From positions 1 to 64,000 of the forward strand of contig NZ_DAIDJE010000139.1 in assembly GCF_027451485.1 (NCBI RefSeq): a DNA stretch of 64,000 nt, read 5' to 3'. Of this stretch, positions 43,228 through 52,764 are shown piece by piece; the stretch's first letter is position 1; every line of letters begins with the position of its first letter. This DNA comes from Bradyrhizobium sp. (GTDB lineage: Bacteria; Pseudomonadota; Alphaproteobacteria; Rhizobiales; Xanthobacteraceae). Both the position numbers and the translations under genes were made by a program. Below the pieces are notes generated by a model, which saw nothing but the letters and a program-made list of their open reading frames with translations, was not told the DNA's origin and did no database searches.

Positions 43228-44850
43228 ATGCTTGGTTTGATGCAAGACTGGCCTTTGCTCTGTCATCGAATTCTCGAGCACGCAGCGACAATCCACGGCA
43301 AGCAGGAAATTGTCACGCGCTCGATCGAAGGCCCCATCCATCGCACCAACTATGCCGAAATCCACAAGCGCGCGCTGAAGATCTCGCAGCGCCTGGACCG
43401 TGACGGCATCAGGCTCGGCGACCGTGTGGCCACCATCGCCTGGAATACCTGGCGTCATCTCGAAGCCTGGTACGGCATCATGGGTATCGGCGCGATCTGC
43501 CATACCGTCAATCCGCGGCTGTTTCCCGAGCAAATCGCCTGGATCATCAACCACGCCCAGGACCGCGTGGTGATGACCGACATCACCTTCGTGCCGATCC
43601 TTGAAAAGATCGCCGGCAAGCTTTCGAGCGTCGAGCGCTACATCGTGCTCACCGACAAGGCTCATATGCCCGAGACATCGCTGAAAAACGCGGTCGCCTA
43701 CGAGGACTGGATCGCTGAAGTCGACGGCGATTTCAAATGGAAGACCTTCGACGAGAATACCGCGGCCGCGATGTGCTACACGTCCGGCACCACCGGCGAT
43801 CCCAAGGGCGTGTTGTATTCGCACCGTTCCAACGTGCTCCATGCGCTGATGGCCAATACCGGCGACTCGCTCGGCGCCTGCGCGAGCGATACAATGCTGC
43901 CGGTAGTTCCGCTGTTCCATGCCAATAGCTGGGGCATTGCCTTCTCGGCGCCATCGATGGGGACCAAGCTGGTGCTGCCCGGCGCCAAGCTGGACGGCGC
44001 TTCCGTGTTCGAGCTCATGGACACCGAAAAAGTCACCCATACTGCCGGTGTGCCCACGGTGTGGCTGATGCTGCTCAACCACATGGCGACGAACAAGCTG
44101 AAGCTGCCACATCTCCGCTTTGTAGTGTGCGGCGGCTCGGCGATGCCACGCTCGATGATCAAGGCCTTCAACGATATGGGGATTATGGCACGGCATGCCT
44201 GGGGCATGACTGAGATGAGCCCAATCGGCACGCTCGCAGCACTCAAGCCGCCGTACGACCAGCTGACCGGCGAGGCGGCACTCGACATCCTCCAGACCCA
44301 GGGTTATCCGCCCTTCGGCGTGGAAATGAAAATCACCGACGATGCCGGCAAGGAACTGCCGTGGGACGGCAAGACCTTCGGCCGCCTCAAGGTTGCGGGG
44401 CCCGCGGTCGCCAAAGCCTATTACCGCGTCGACAGCAATATTCTCGATGAGAACGGATTTTTCGATACCGGTGACGTCGCCACGATCGATCAGGACGCCT
44501 ACATGCGGATCACCGATCGCTCCAAGGACGTGATCAAGTCGGGCGGCGAATGGATTTCCTCGATCGATCTGGAAAATCTCGCCGTCGCCCATCCGGCGGT
44601 GGCGGAAGCCGCCGTGATCGGTTTACATCACCCCAAATGGGACGAGCGGCCTCTGCTCATCGTCCAGCTCAAGCAGGGCGCAAGCGCAACACGCGAGGAC
44701 ATCCTGAAGTTCATGGACGGCAAGATCGCCAAATGGTGGATGCCCGATGACGTCGTGTTCGTCGATGGCATTCCCCATACGGCGACCGGCAAGATCCTGA
44801 AGACCGCGCTACGCGACCAGTTCAAGGAGTATAGTTTCCCGGGCACCTAG
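43228..44850 (+). CDS. Fatty-acid/acyl-CoA ligase (AMP-binding)
   Basis: An adenylate-forming enzyme of 540 residues. The P-loop [12 protein letters not shown], the acyl-binding core [41 protein letters not shown] and the late Lys in [15 protein letters not shown] are all present. It activates a carboxylic acid with ATP and joins it to CoA. The overall pattern is that of medium/long-chain fatty-acid ligases of the FadD3/AlkK type. No neighbour reveals the substrate. A GC-rich hairpin at 44966-44982 follows and may end the transcript. All motifs are intact. Confidence 0.92.
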   Translation: MLGLMQDWPLLCHRILEHAATIHGKQEIVTRSIEGPIHRTNYAEIHKRALKISQRLDRDGIRLGDRVATIAWNTWRHLEAWYGIMGIGAICHTVNPRLFPEQIAWIINHAQDRVVMTDITFVPILEKIAGKLSSVERYIVLTDKAHMPETSLKNAVAYEDWIAEVDGDFKWKTFDENTAAAMCYTSGTTGDPKGVLYSHRSNVLHALMANTGDSLGACASDTMLPVVPLFHANSWGIAFSAPSMGTKLVLPGAKLDGASVFELMDTEKVTHTAGVPTVWLMLLNHMATNKLKLPHLRFVVCGGSAMPRSMIKAFNDMGIMARHAWGMTEMSPIGTLAALKPPYDQLTGEAALDILQTQGYPPFGVEMKITDDAGKELPWDGKTFGRLKVAGPAVAKAYYRVDSNILDENGFFDTGDVATIDQDAYMRITDRSKDVIKSGGEWISSIDLENLAVAHPAVAEAAVIGLHHPKWDERPLLIVQLKQGASATREDILKFMDGKIAKWWMPDDVVFVDGIPHTATGKILKTALRDQFKEYSFPGT

Positions 44851-44965
44851 CGCTGGCCGGCTGGCAGCGGCGAAAGCAGAAAACGTGTCCTTGGGGACCA
44901 CGGCCATTTTCACGTGCGCCTTGAATTCGAAGCCGCTTCGTGGTCTCAACGGGCTAATTTGGGGT

Positions 44966-44982
44966 CGGCCGGGTTCCGGCCG
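44966..44982 (+). terminator. Strong GC hairpin after the acyl-CoA ligase gene
   Basis: CGGCCGG-GTT-CCGGCCG is a perfect 7-base stem with a 3-base loop, 116 bases after the ligase stop and 43 bases before the next gene. No T-run follows, so it could be a factor-dependent terminator or merely an mRNA structure. Confidence 0.4.
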
Positions 44983-45025
44983 GCCGTCACCAACCCTGTA
45001 GAAATCAAGGCCAAGAATCCCGCCC

Positions 45026-45880
45026 ATGGGCCGCAGGTTTTCCGCTCCCTATTTGTCGGAGCCCGTCTCGCGGCTGGCCTCGTGGTCGCGCAACCTGGCG
45101 GTATTTGCCGTGGTGGCGGTGGTGATGTCGATCATCATCTTCCGCTTCGGCTTTCTTGAAATCAAACCGGCACTCGCAACCTTTTTCGGCGCGCTGGCCT
45201 GCGCCGGCCTCTCCATCCTGGTCGGACTGATCGGGGCTGCCGCGATCTGGCAGAGCGGCGCGCGCGGCATGAGCCGAATCCTGCTGGCATTCCTGATCGA
45301 CGCGCTGTTGCTCGCCTATCCGGCCTATCTCGGCCTGCAATACCGTCAGCTGCCCGCGATCCACGACATAACCACCGATCCGATCGATCCGCCGCGCTTC
45401 GAGGCGCTGGCCCGCCTTCGCAGCGGTGACGGCGCCAACCCCGCCGTCTATGCCGGCCTCTATTCGGCTGAGCAGCAGCGTATTGCCTATCCGGACATCG
45501 AGCCAGTGGAACTCGAACTTCCGGTGGAGCGGGCCTATGAGATCACCTTGCGGCTCGTCACCCGGCGCAAATGGCTGATCATCGATGAGCGCCCTCCCCA
45601 GCCGCCGCGCCGGATCGGCCGGATCGAAGCCGTCGCCCGCACGCCGATCATGGGATTTCGCGAAGACGTGTCGATCCGCGTGAGCCCCGACGATGAGGAT
45701 TCCCGCGTCGATATCCGCTCCGCCTCGCGCTATTTCGAGAGCGATCTTGGCAGCAACGCCGCGCGCGTGCGCAAGCTGATCGATGACCTCAACACGGCCG
45801 CCGACGCCGAGAGCCTCAAGCCGGCCAAGAAGCCGGCGCAACCTGCCAAGAAGCCGCCGGCCAAAACAGTGAAGAAGTGA
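45026..45880 (+). CDS. DUF1499 domain membrane protein
   Basis: A protein of 284 residues. Three membrane helices are visible at about 22-42, 48-72 and 83-104, followed by a soluble DUF1499 domain (about 115-255): DITTDPIDPPRFEAL, VELELPVERAYEITLRLV, GRIEAVARTPIMGFREDV-SIRV and SRYFESDLGSNAARVRKLIDDL. The tail is Lys/Pro/Ala-rich. DUF1499 has no known function; its presence at the membrane is a repeated rhizobial arrangement. The gene is convergent with the MBL hydrolase gene across a palindromic repeat. Confidence 0.85.
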   Translation: MGRRFSAPYLSEPVSRLASWSRNLAVFAVVAVVMSIIIFRFGFLEIKPALATFFGALACAGLSILVGLIGAAAIWQSGARGMSRILLAFLIDALLLAYPAYLGLQYRQLPAIHDITTDPIDPPRFEALARLRSGDGANPAVYAGLYSAEQQRIAYPDIEPVELELPVERAYEITLRLVTRRKWLIIDERPPQPPRRIGRIEAVARTPIMGFREDVSIRVSPDDEDSRVDIRSASRYFESDLGSNAARVRKLIDDLNTAADAESLKPAKKPAQPAKKPPAKTVKK

Positions 45881-45885
45881 CGGCA

Positions 45886-45983
45886 GTCATTCCACCGCGA
45901 TGCGTAAGCATCGAGCTATAATGCGCGCGCAGCACACCAGAGAAACTCCCGGGTCTGGCGCGACGTCGCCATCCCGGAATGAC
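45886..45983. repeat. REP-like intergenic palindrome
   Basis: It begins with GTCATTCC and ends with the inverted GGAATGAC, with GATGCGTAAGCATC as an internal hairpin. I recognise this type as a dispersed intergenic repeat of Bradyrhizobium-like genomes. It lies between convergent stops, the usual place of REP elements. Confidence 0.5.
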
Positions 45984-45985
45984 CT

Positions 45986-46912
45986 TCAGGAAGCCGTCAG
46001 ACGATAACTCCCGCCGATCACGGGATCGCCATCGGTTGCGACGACGCCGCGTCCGACGAGATCCTCCAGATGCGCGAGCACGGAATAACCAGCCGCATTC
46101 ATCAGGCGCGGGTCGATGCCGATATAGATCGCGCGGACGATGGTCGGAATGTCCGCCTCACCCTTGCCGAGGCGATGCAGGATCGACGCTTCGCGTGCCT
46201 GGCGATGGCGGAGCAGGAAACGCACATAGCGCACGGCTTCCGGAATTTCCGGGCCATGTCCGGAAAAATATAGCTCCTCGGACCGCTTCGTCAGCTTTTC
46301 CAGCGATGCCATATAGTCGACCATCGAGCCGTCCGGCGGCGCCACGATCGAGGTCGACCACCCCATCACATGATCGCCGACGAAGAGGAACTTCCGCTCC
46401 GGCCAGGCGAAAGCAAGATGGTTGGCGGTGTGGCCGGGCGTCGCGACCGCCTCGAGCCTCCACCCGTCGCCTTCGACGACGTCTCCCTCCCTGACCTGCA
46501 CATCAGGCCGGAAGTCGCGGTCGGCGCCCGATTCCGGATTGTGCTTTTCGCTTTCAAAGCGCGGCCGCGAAGCCCGATGCGGACCTTCGGCATAGACCGG
46601 CGCGCCCGTTGCCGACTTGATGCGCGGCGTATTCACGGAGTGGTCGCGATGGGTATGGGTGACCAGAATGTGCGTCACGGTTTCACCCCGCACCGCATCG
46701 AGGAGTGCTGCCGCGTGCGCCGCATCGTCCGGTCCCGGATCGATGATGGCGACTTTGCCGCGGCCGACGATGTAACTCACCGTGCCGGTGAAAGTGAAAG
46801 GGCTCGGATTGTTGCAGAGAATACGCCGCACCCCCGGCCGCACCTCCTCGACCACGCCGGGTGCAAGCGGAAAGTTGCGGTTGAACGGGACGTCGTCATT
46901 GTCGGGCATCAA
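45986..46912 (-). CDS. MBL-fold metallo-hydrolase (lactamase-B2-like)
   Basis: A protein of 308 residues. The metal motif THTHRDH (HxHxDH) and the later His in ATPGHTANHLAF, Asp in FLFVGDHVMG and His in YFSGHGPEI complete the binuclear zinc site. A small C-terminal winged-helix-like domain (about 230-305) is typical of the LACTB2/RNase-type subgroup. It hydrolyses an ester, thioester or RNA; the substrate is unknown. It lies between two palindromic repeats. The glutaryl-CoA dehydrogenase gene is upstream on the same strand at a distance of 190 bases. Confidence 0.88.
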   Translation of the reverse strand: MMPDNDDVPFNRNFPLAPGVVEEVRPGVRRILCNNPSPFTFTGTVSYIVGRGKVAIIDPGPDDAAHAAALLDAVRGETVTHILVTHTHRDHSVNTPRIKSATGAPVYAEGPHRASRPRFESEKHNPESGADRDFRPDVQVREGDVVEGDGWRLEAVATPGHTANHLAFAWPERKFLFVGDHVMGWSTSIVAPPDGSMVDYMASLEKLTKRSEELYFSGHGPEIPEAVRYVRFLLRHRQAREASILHRLGKGEADIPTIVRAIYIGIDPRLMNAAGYSVLAHLEDLVGRGVVATDGDPVIGGSYRLTAS

Positions 46913-46940
46913 GAGTGCTCACGGTTTGAGTTGCTGCTTC

Positions 46941-47062
46941 GTCATGGCCAGCCCCAACCGTTCGAAGAACGGCGTCGCTTGCGCTCGCCCGCGCGCCGGG
47001 CGTCGATGTCTTCCTTTTCGGCGAGCCAAGACGTGGACGGCCGGGACGAGCCCGGCCATGAC
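46941..47062. repeat. REP-like intergenic palindrome
   Basis: Ends GTCATGGCC and GGCCATGAC are inverted. The right part (about 47020-47062) contains GGCCGGGAC-GAGCCCGGCC, the common dispersed Bradyrhizobium-type motif. It fills the gap between the MBL hydrolase and glutaryl-CoA dehydrogenase genes. Confidence 0.55.
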
Positions 47063-47102
47063 AGCCTCTGAATGGCGGGCTCTGTCGGCGTGACGGGAAG
47101 CC

Positions 47103-48317
47103 CTACGAAAACGCCTGGATGCCGGTGATGGCGCGCCCCAGAATGAGGGCATGAACGTCGTGGGTGCCCTCGTAGGTGTTGACGGTCTCGAGGTTCGCGG
47201 TGTGCCGCATCACATGGTATTCGATCTGAATTCCGTTGCCGCCATGCATGTCACGCGCGGTGCGGGCGATATCGAGCGCCTTGCCGCAGTTGTTGCGCTT
47301 GACGATCGATATCATCTCGGGCGCCATTTTTCCCTCGTCCATCAGTCGTCCGACCCGCAACGAGGCCTGCAGGCCCAGTGCAATCTCCGACTGCATGTCG
47401 GCGAGCTTCTTCTGGACCAGTTGCGTCGCTGCCAGCGGCTTGTTGAACTGCTTGCGGTCCAGCGTGTATTGCCGCGCGCGGTGCATGCAATCTTCGGCAG
47501 CGCCCATCGCGCCCCAGGAAATGCCGTAGCGCGCTCGATTGAGACAGCCGAATGGTCCCTTCAGACCGGAAACATTGGGCAGCAGCGCGCTTTCAGGCAC
47601 TTCGACGCCGTCCATCACGACTTCGCCGGTGACGGAGGCGCGCAGCGAAAGCTTGCCGCCGATCTTCGGCGCCGAAAGACCCTTCATGCCCTTTTCGAGG
47701 ATGAAACCGCGGATCTGGTTGTTGTGCTCGGCGGACTTCGCCCAGATCACGAACACGTCGGCGATCGGCGCGTTGGAGATCCACATCTTGGAGCCGGTGA
47801 GCCGGTAACCATCTGGCGTTTTCTCGGCGCGGGTCTTCATGCCGCCGGGGTCGGAACCGGCATCGGGCTCGGTCAGACCGAAGCAACCGACCCATTCGCC
47901 CGTCGCGAGCTTCGGCAGATATTTCTTGCGTTGGTTTTCGTCGCCATAGGCGTAAATCGGATGCATCACCAGCGAGGACTGCACCGAATTCATCGAGCGA
48001 TAGCCGGAATCGACGCGTTCGATCTCTCGCGCTACCAGACCGTAGGCGACATAGCTGGCGTTGGCGCAGCCATATTCCTCCGGCAGCGTGATGCCGATCA
48101 GGCCGAGCTCACCCATCTCGTGAAAGATATCGCGATCGACCTTCTCTTCGAGATACGCCTTGGTGACGCGCGGCAGCAGCTTGTCCTGCGCGTAGGCACG
48201 CGCGGTATCGCGGATCATCCGCTCGTCTTCGGTCAACTGATCATCGAGTAAAAACGGATCGTCCCACTGAAAACTCACGGGAGACGGTTTGTCCTTGGCC
48301 TGAGGGCGAACGCTCAT
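47103..48317 (-). CDS. gcdH: Glutaryl-CoA dehydrogenase
   Basis: A flavoenzyme of 404 residues from the ATG at 48317, which has AAAGGAT upstream. It converts glutaryl-CoA to crotonyl-CoA and CO2 in lysine and aromatic catabolism. Marks are [27 protein letters not shown] (the Ser-Val-Gln-Ser of the group), [20 protein letters not shown] and the catalytic Glu in [14 protein letters not shown]. The length and motifs are closer to GcdH than to general acyl-CoA dehydrogenases. No glutaryl-CoA regulator is next to it. It is probably monocistronic. Confidence 0.93.
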   Translation of the reverse strand: MSVRPQAKDKPSPVSFQWDDPFLLDDQLTEDERMIRDTARAYAQDKLLPRVTKAYLEEKVDRDIFHEMGELGLIGITLPEEYGCANASYVAYGLVAREIERVDSGYRSMNSVQSSLVMHPIYAYGDENQRKKYLPKLATGEWVGCFGLTEPDAGSDPGGMKTRAEKTPDGYRLTGSKMWISNAPIADVFVIWAKSAEHNNQIRGFILEKGMKGLSAPKIGGKLSLRASVTGEVVMDGVEVPESALLPNVSGLKGPFGCLNRARYGISWGAMGAAEDCMHRARQYTLDRKQFNKPLAATQLVQKKLADMQSEIALGLQASLRVGRLMDEGKMAPEMISIVKRNNCGKALDIARTARDMHGGNGIQIEYHVMRHTANLETVNTYEGTHDVHALILGRAITGIQAFS

Positions 48318-48467
48318 GGAAAATCCTTTCACAAAGATGCCTTTATTTTAAAGCGATCGGCAGCGAAGCGCAATTGCGCCTGCTTTCTCGTTCCAAGACC
48401 GGGAATGGTGCGAGCCGCCCGATCAAACAGGCGGAGGCGTATCGCACATCGCAATCGCTTTTTCGTC

Positions 48468-49544
48468 TCAAGCCTCAAGCGGCTCGTTCGACACGATCTC
48501 GATGCCGAAGCCGGAAAGGCCTTTGTAGTCGTGAAGCGACGAGCTCAGGTTCCGGATCGATGTGACGCCAAGATCGCGCAGGATCTGTGCGCCGACGCCG
48601 ACTTCGCGCCATTGCCTGTTGCGGTCGGCCTCCGCCGTCTGCTCTTCCGGCAAGGGCGCCACCGGAACGCCGGCCGCGCCGTCGCGCAAATAGACCAGAA
48701 CGCCGCTGCCGTTTTTCCTGAACTGTTCCAGCACCGAGGTCATGAGTTTCGGTCCGGTGAAGATGTCCCGCACGATGTTCGGCTTGTGAAAGCGCGTCAG
48801 TACGTTCTTGCCGTCGCCGATACCGTTGTAGACGAAGGCGACATGGGCGATGGAATCGAACGGCGAACGGTAGGCAAAGCCCTGCATCGGCCCGATCGGG
48901 CTATCGGCGGTAAATGTCGAGACCCGTTCGATCAGCTTCTCGCGTGCCTGCCGGTAGGCGATCAGTTCGGCAATGGTGAGACGTTTGAGCTTGTGGGCCT
49001 TGGCGAACCGCGCCACCTGCTCGCCCTTCATCACCGAGCCGTCGTCGTTCATCAATTCGCTGATGACACCGACGGGCGGCAGGCCGCTCAGCCTGCAGAG
49101 GTCGACCGCGGCTTCGGTATGGCCCGAGCGGAGCAGCACACCGCCATCCCGCGCGATCAGCGGAAACACATGGCCGGGTCGGGCAAAATCGTTGGCGCCC
49201 ACATTCGGATTGGCCAGCGCCCGGCAGCAGGAGGCGCGCTCTTCCGCCGAAATGCCGGTGCCGCCGTCCGGCTTATAGTCGATTGAGACCGTAAATGCGG
49301 TGGTGTGGCTGGAGTCGTTGTGCGCCACCATGGGATCGAGCCGCAGGCGGCGCGCGTCTTCCGGCGTAATCGGTGCACAGACGATGCCGGAGGTGTGGCG
49401 AATGATGAACGCCATCTTCTCCGCTGTACAGAGCGAGGCGGCGACGATCAGGTCGCCCTCGCCTTCACGGTCGTCATCGTCGGTGACAACGACAAGCTCT
49501 CCTTGAGCAAAGGCAAACAGAACTTCCTGAATTGGGTCGGCCAT
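48468..49544 (-). CDS. ribB: 3,4-dihydroxy-2-butanone-4-phosphate synthase with degenerate RibA-like domain (RibBX)
   Basis: A protein of 358 residues from the ATG at 49544. The N-terminal DHBP synthase (about 1-205) is intact: TDDDDREGEGDLIVAA, HTSGIVCAPI, HTTAFTVSIDY, RPGHVFPLIARDGGVLLRSGHTEAA. It converts ribulose 5-phosphate to the four-carbon unit of riboflavin. The C-terminal region has the length of GTP cyclohydrolase II but lacks its three zinc cysteines: HKPN stands where the enzyme has HSEC. This RibBX form is known from proteobacteria and is thought not to hydrolyse GTP. An FMN riboswitch and a small open frame precede the gene, so it is repressed when FMN is plentiful. Confidence 0.9.
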   Translation of the reverse strand: MADPIQEVLFAFAQGELVVVTDDDDREGEGDLIVAASLCTAEKMAFIIRHTSGIVCAPITPEDARRLRLDPMVAHNDSSHTTAFTVSIDYKPDGGTGISAEERASCCRALANPNVGANDFARPGHVFPLIARDGGVLLRSGHTEAAVDLCRLSGLPPVGVISELMNDDGSVMKGEQVARFAKAHKLKRLTIAELIAYRQAREKLIERVSTFTADSPIGPMQGFAYRSPFDSIAHVAFVYNGIGDGKNVLTRFHKPNIVRDIFTGPKLMTSVLEQFRKNGSGVLVYLRDGAAGVPVAPLPEEQTAEADRNRQWREVGVGAQILRDLGVTSIRNLSSSLHDYKGLSGFGIEIVSNEPLEA

Positions 49545-49545
49545 G

Positions 49546-49755
49546 TCAGGTCTCTTGAGATTCTTGCTGGAGGGATCGAGCATTTAGCCCGGCGGCAAGG
49601 CACCTGCCAGCGCCATGACGCAGGGCGGACCTGCCCCGTACCTCAAAGACGGCGATCCCCCGCCCGGTAGCCAAGGGCAGGACACCAGCGGCAGATGGGC
49701 TCGCGAATTCGCCCTCCCGATTGGCTTCGACATATAGATATCGGGTGTGTGTCAC
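49546..49755 (-). CDS. Small open frame between FMN riboswitch and ribB
   Basis: A 69-residue frame that begins with GTG at 49755 and has a perfect GGAAAGGAG seven bases upstream, on the ribB strand. Its TGA ends one base before the ribB ATG, so ribB could be translated by re-initiation. The product (MTHTRYLYVEANREGEF and on, with CLAAGLNARS near the end) resembles no family I know. The strong ribosome site argues for real translation; the composition alone is not convincing. It may be a leader peptide used for coupling. Confidence 0.45.
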   Translation of the reverse strand: MTHTRYLYVEANREGEFASPSAAGVLPLATGRGIAVFEVRGRSALRHGAGRCLAAGLNARSLQQESQET

Positions 49756-49838
49756 AGCGATCTCCTTTCCGGTAACAGACACGTCACCCAAGGCGATCAC
49801 GGGCGTGCCAGCCCTGCTTTTCCGCAGAGGCAGGCTCG

Positions 49839-49984
49839 CGCGTTCTCTTTCATCCGGACTTTCACCGTCGGCCCAGGCATCTCACCTGATCTGCTCGACC
49901 CTTCCTTGCAGGAAGGCGCTCGCGGGCTCGCAGCACGGGGGCTGCATACCGCCGGTAGGGATTTTCACCCTGCCCTGAGAACGG
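49839..49984 (-). promoter_or_regulatory. FMN riboswitch (RFN element)
   Basis: On the minus strand the conserved RFN blocks are all seen in order: TCTCAGGGCAGGGTGAAA, TCCCTACCGGCGGTATGCAG, AGCCCGCGAGCG, GATCAGGTGAGATGCCTG, GGCCGACGGTGAAAGTCCGG and ATGAAAGAGAACG. It binds FMN and lowers expression of the genes downstream (the 69-codon frame and ribB). A short GC-rich hairpin follows (about 49811-49835) and may be part of the expression platform. Confidence 0.95.
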
Positions 49985-50097
49985 CTGCATGCTGCATCCC
50001 GGGAGGAAATACGTCAATGCCCAACTGGATGCGGCAGCTTGAGCAAGAGCTCACATCCTCTATGATCGTTTAAAACAAAAAGAGAGAGACCGCGCCC

Positions 50098-51348
50098 ATG
50101 ACGGCAACCACCTTTGATTTTGCCCCGTTGCTTCCCTCGGGCCTGCCACCCGCTGCGGCAAGGTGGACGGGGCTGGCAAAATACAGCTTTGTCGGCGGCA
50201 ACAACGATCCGGAGCAGCTCCCGCTCACCGGGCTGATCGATGCGGTCAACGCCGTGATGCGGCGCGAGGGGCGGACGCTTGCAACCTATGGCCTCCAAAG
50301 CGGCCCGCAGGGGTATCTGGCTCTGCGCAAGTTCCTCACTGCGAAACTGAAACGCGACGCCGACATCTCCTGCTCTGCCGAAGACATCCTGATCGTTTCC
50401 GGCTCGCTCCAGGCACTCGATCTGGTGAACGCCACGCTGCTGGCCCGCGGCGATACCGTCATCATCGAGCGAGACACTTACCAGGGCGCTTTGAACCGCC
50501 TGGCGCGGCTTGGGATCAACACGGTCGGCATTCCGCTCGACCGGGACGGCATGCGGATGGATGCCCTCGCCGACGCGCTTGCCGATCTCAAACGCCGAGG
50601 CATCACGCCGAAATACATCTACACCATCCCGACCGTGCAGAACCCGACCGGCACCATCATGCCGGAGACGCGGCGGCTCGAACTGCTCAGGCTTGCCGAG
50701 CAATATGGCGTGCCGGTCTTTGAGGACGATTGCTATGCTGACCTGGCCTGGGACGGCAAGCGCCCGCCAGCGATTTACGCCATGAGCAAGACTGCCAACG
50801 TCATCCATATCGGCTCATTCTCGAAATCGATCGCACCGGCACTGCGCGTCGGATTCATTGTCGCGCCGTGGGCCGCGCTGTCGCGCATCCTGCCGATGAA
50901 GACCGATGCGGGCAGCGGCGCGCTGGAGCAGATGGTGCTTGCCGAGTATTGCGTGTCACATTTCGAGACGCATGTGCCGGCGCTGCGGCGCGGCCTGCGC
51001 GCCAAGCTCGACACGCTGATGGAAGCGCTCAACGAGCACTTCGGCACGGCGGCGGAATTCGAAGAACCGAAGGGCGGCATTTTCCTCTGGGTCAAGCTAC
51101 CCGACCATGTCGATACGATGAAGCTCTACCAAGCCGCGCTCGCCGCTGGCGTCTCGATCAATCCCGGCCCGGAATGGTCGACCGACAAGGCCTATGCGGG
51201 CAGCCGTTTGCGGCTGTGTTTTGCAAGCCCGACGCAGCAGCAGATACGTGAAGGCATCGCGACGCTCGCCGAGGTCTGCCGAAATGAGTTCGGTGTGCCG
51301 GCGCGCAGTTCGAACAAGGAGCTGCGCGCAGAAGCAGCTCCGCGATGA
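50098..51348 (+). CDS. PLP-dependent aminotransferase (class I/II, LysN/MocR-type catalytic domain)
   Basis: A fold-type I aminotransferase of 416 residues without an N-terminal DNA-binding domain. YGLQSGPQGYLALRKFL, IVSGSLQALDLV, TIPTVQNPTGTIM, VFEDDCYADL and the PLP lysine in HIGSFSKSIAPALRVGF are clear. The C-terminus has RLCFASP with the carboxylate-binding Arg. The group includes 2-aminoadipate and branched/aromatic aminotransferases. GAGAGAGAC precedes the ATG. It is divergent from the riboswitch-ribB transcript and convergent with the amidohydrolase gene, 3 bases between stops. Substrate unknown; a link with the amidohydrolase and aldo/keto reductase genes next to it is possible. Confidence 0.9.
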   Translation: MTATTFDFAPLLPSGLPPAAARWTGLAKYSFVGGNNDPEQLPLTGLIDAVNAVMRREGRTLATYGLQSGPQGYLALRKFLTAKLKRDADISCSAEDILIVSGSLQALDLVNATLLARGDTVIIERDTYQGALNRLARLGINTVGIPLDRDGMRMDALADALADLKRRGITPKYIYTIPTVQNPTGTIMPETRRLELLRLAEQYGVPVFEDDCYADLAWDGKRPPAIYAMSKTANVIHIGSFSKSIAPALRVGFIVAPWAALSRILPMKTDAGSGALEQMVLAEYCVSHFETHVPALRRGLRAKLDTLMEALNEHFGTAAEFEEPKGGIFLWVKLPDHVDTMKLYQAALAAGVSINPGPEWSTDKAYAGSRLRLCFASPTQQQIREGIATLAEVCRNEFGVPARSSNKELRAEAAPR

Positions 51349-51351
51349 GAC

Positions 51352-52623
51352 CTATCTCACCGCAAATGGCGCCTGATATGGCCGGCCGAACGGCACGCCG
51401 TTGATGACGGTCTGCACCGGCTTCAACTGCACCTTGCCTTCGCGCTTGTTGTTGCGGGTATCGACGAAGGTGACGGGTCCCTCCACCACATCCATGATGG
51501 TGACGTCGCCCGGTGCGCCGATCTGAAGGGTACCGATCTTGGGCGCGCGATTGATGATCCTGGCCGGAGCAATGGTCGCCATCGCCACCACCTGCTCGAG
51601 TGAGAAACCCATGGCCATGAACTTGCTCATGACGTTGGGCAGGTAAGGCAGACCCGGCGAATTGCCGGAAAAAACATGGATATCGGATGAGAGCGTATCC
51701 GGTGGGCAGCCGGCGGGAATTGCCACTTCCGCCACCGTGAAGTCGAAGCTGCCGCCGCCATGGCCGACGTCAAAGATCACGCCGCGCTGCTTGGCGGCGA
51801 GCGCGGCCGGCAACAGCTTGCCGTCCTGCACGATATTGGTGAAGGCACCGGCCATGTTCGGCGCGCCGGAATAGCAATGGGTCAGAACGTCGCCCGGCCG
51901 CAGCAGGTTGAGAATATCGGTCATCAGCTGCGCAGTCTCGACGCCACCGATATGCACCATCATCCGGGCCGGCCAGCCGCACATCTCGCAGGCCTGGATA
52001 CCCCGCTTGAGCGGTTCGATGCCGTGCTTGAAGATCACGTTCTCGGACATCCGCACCTTGACGCCGATGAGGAAGTCCGGATTTTCGGCCAGCCCCATCG
52101 CGCAAGCCTCCACCTGGGCATTGTCGATATTGTACAATTCGGCCACCGGAAAAGCCGACAGACCATTATTGGCAATGTGCAGGAAGGCGTACATCCTCGC
52201 CCGCGTTTGCGCGACGATGAAGCGGCGCAGCGCGGCGAGATTGTTGACGCCGGCGTCGCCGGCCGACACCACGGTCGTGGTGCCCTGGAATTGCACGAGC
52301 TCGTCGGCGGGAATGCCGATCGCCGAGCCGTAAGGGTAGACGTGACAGTGCAGGTCGACGAGGCCGGGCGTCACGAGCTTGCCAGAAGCATCAATGGTCT
52401 TGAGCGCCCGCGCGGGTGGAATTTCCGGTTCGACCGCCTCGACCACGCCCCAGCGGATGCCGATGTCGCGTTTGCCGCGCAAGGACTGGCTGGGATCGAG
52501 CACATCGCCGCCCTTGATCACCAAGTCGAATTTGTCGGCCGGACCCATCGCGGCCATGGTCGGGCCCGACAGGGCGGCGGCGGCCGTGCCGGCGAGAAAA
52601 TGACGGCGTGACAGTGCGGACAT
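51352..52623 (-). CDS. Exported amidohydrolase/deacetylase-family metallohydrolase
   Basis: A protein of 423 residues. SRRHFLAG followed by an Ala-rich stretch is a Tat signal, so it is exported folded with its metals. The amidohydrolase barrel shows DLHCHVY (HxH), the probable carboxylated Lys in GVKVRMS, MVHIGG and LTHCYSG (His ligands) and SSDIHVFSG (Asp). The pattern is COG3964, which includes Atu3266-type deacetylases acting on N- or O-acetyl compounds. A related enzyme without the signal is encoded at 59980. The ATG at 52623 has GGGGAGAAC upstream. The aldo/keto reductase gene lies 141 bases upstream on the same strand. Confidence 0.88.
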   Translation of the reverse strand: MSALSRRHFLAGTAAAALSGPTMAAMGPADKFDLVIKGGDVLDPSQSLRGKRDIGIRWGVVEAVEPEIPPARALKTIDASGKLVTPGLVDLHCHVYPYGSAIGIPADELVQFQGTTTVVSAGDAGVNNLAALRRFIVAQTRARMYAFLHIANNGLSAFPVAELYNIDNAQVEACAMGLAENPDFLIGVKVRMSENVIFKHGIEPLKRGIQACEMCGWPARMMVHIGGVETAQLMTDILNLLRPGDVLTHCYSGAPNMAGAFTNIVQDGKLLPAALAAKQRGVIFDVGHGGGSFDFTVAEVAIPAGCPPDTLSSDIHVFSGNSPGLPYLPNVMSKFMAMGFSLEQVVAMATIAPARIINRAPKIGTLQIGAPGDVTIMDVVEGPVTFVDTRNNKREGKVQLKPVQTVINGVPFGRPYQAPFAVR

Positions 52624-52764
52624 GCTGGCGTTCTCCCCAAAAGATCGATCGTTTCTTATGGTTCGATGATGCGACGGGTTGTGTTTTGGCGCAAGCCGTA
52701 GGCCGCGCCCTCATCGACACGAAGTCGCAGGCCTACCGCGCCGGCCTGGTCAGGCAATCGCCGG

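Noticed and set aside
42202..44592. Minus-strand open frame of 796 codons
   Set aside because: Only its last 299 codons (extensin-like) are real. The rest is antisense to the acyl-CoA ligase gene, whose motifs are intact on the plus strand.
44966..44982. Standard intrinsic terminator
   Set aside because: The hairpin is strong but lacks a T-run, so only a low-confidence terminator is given.
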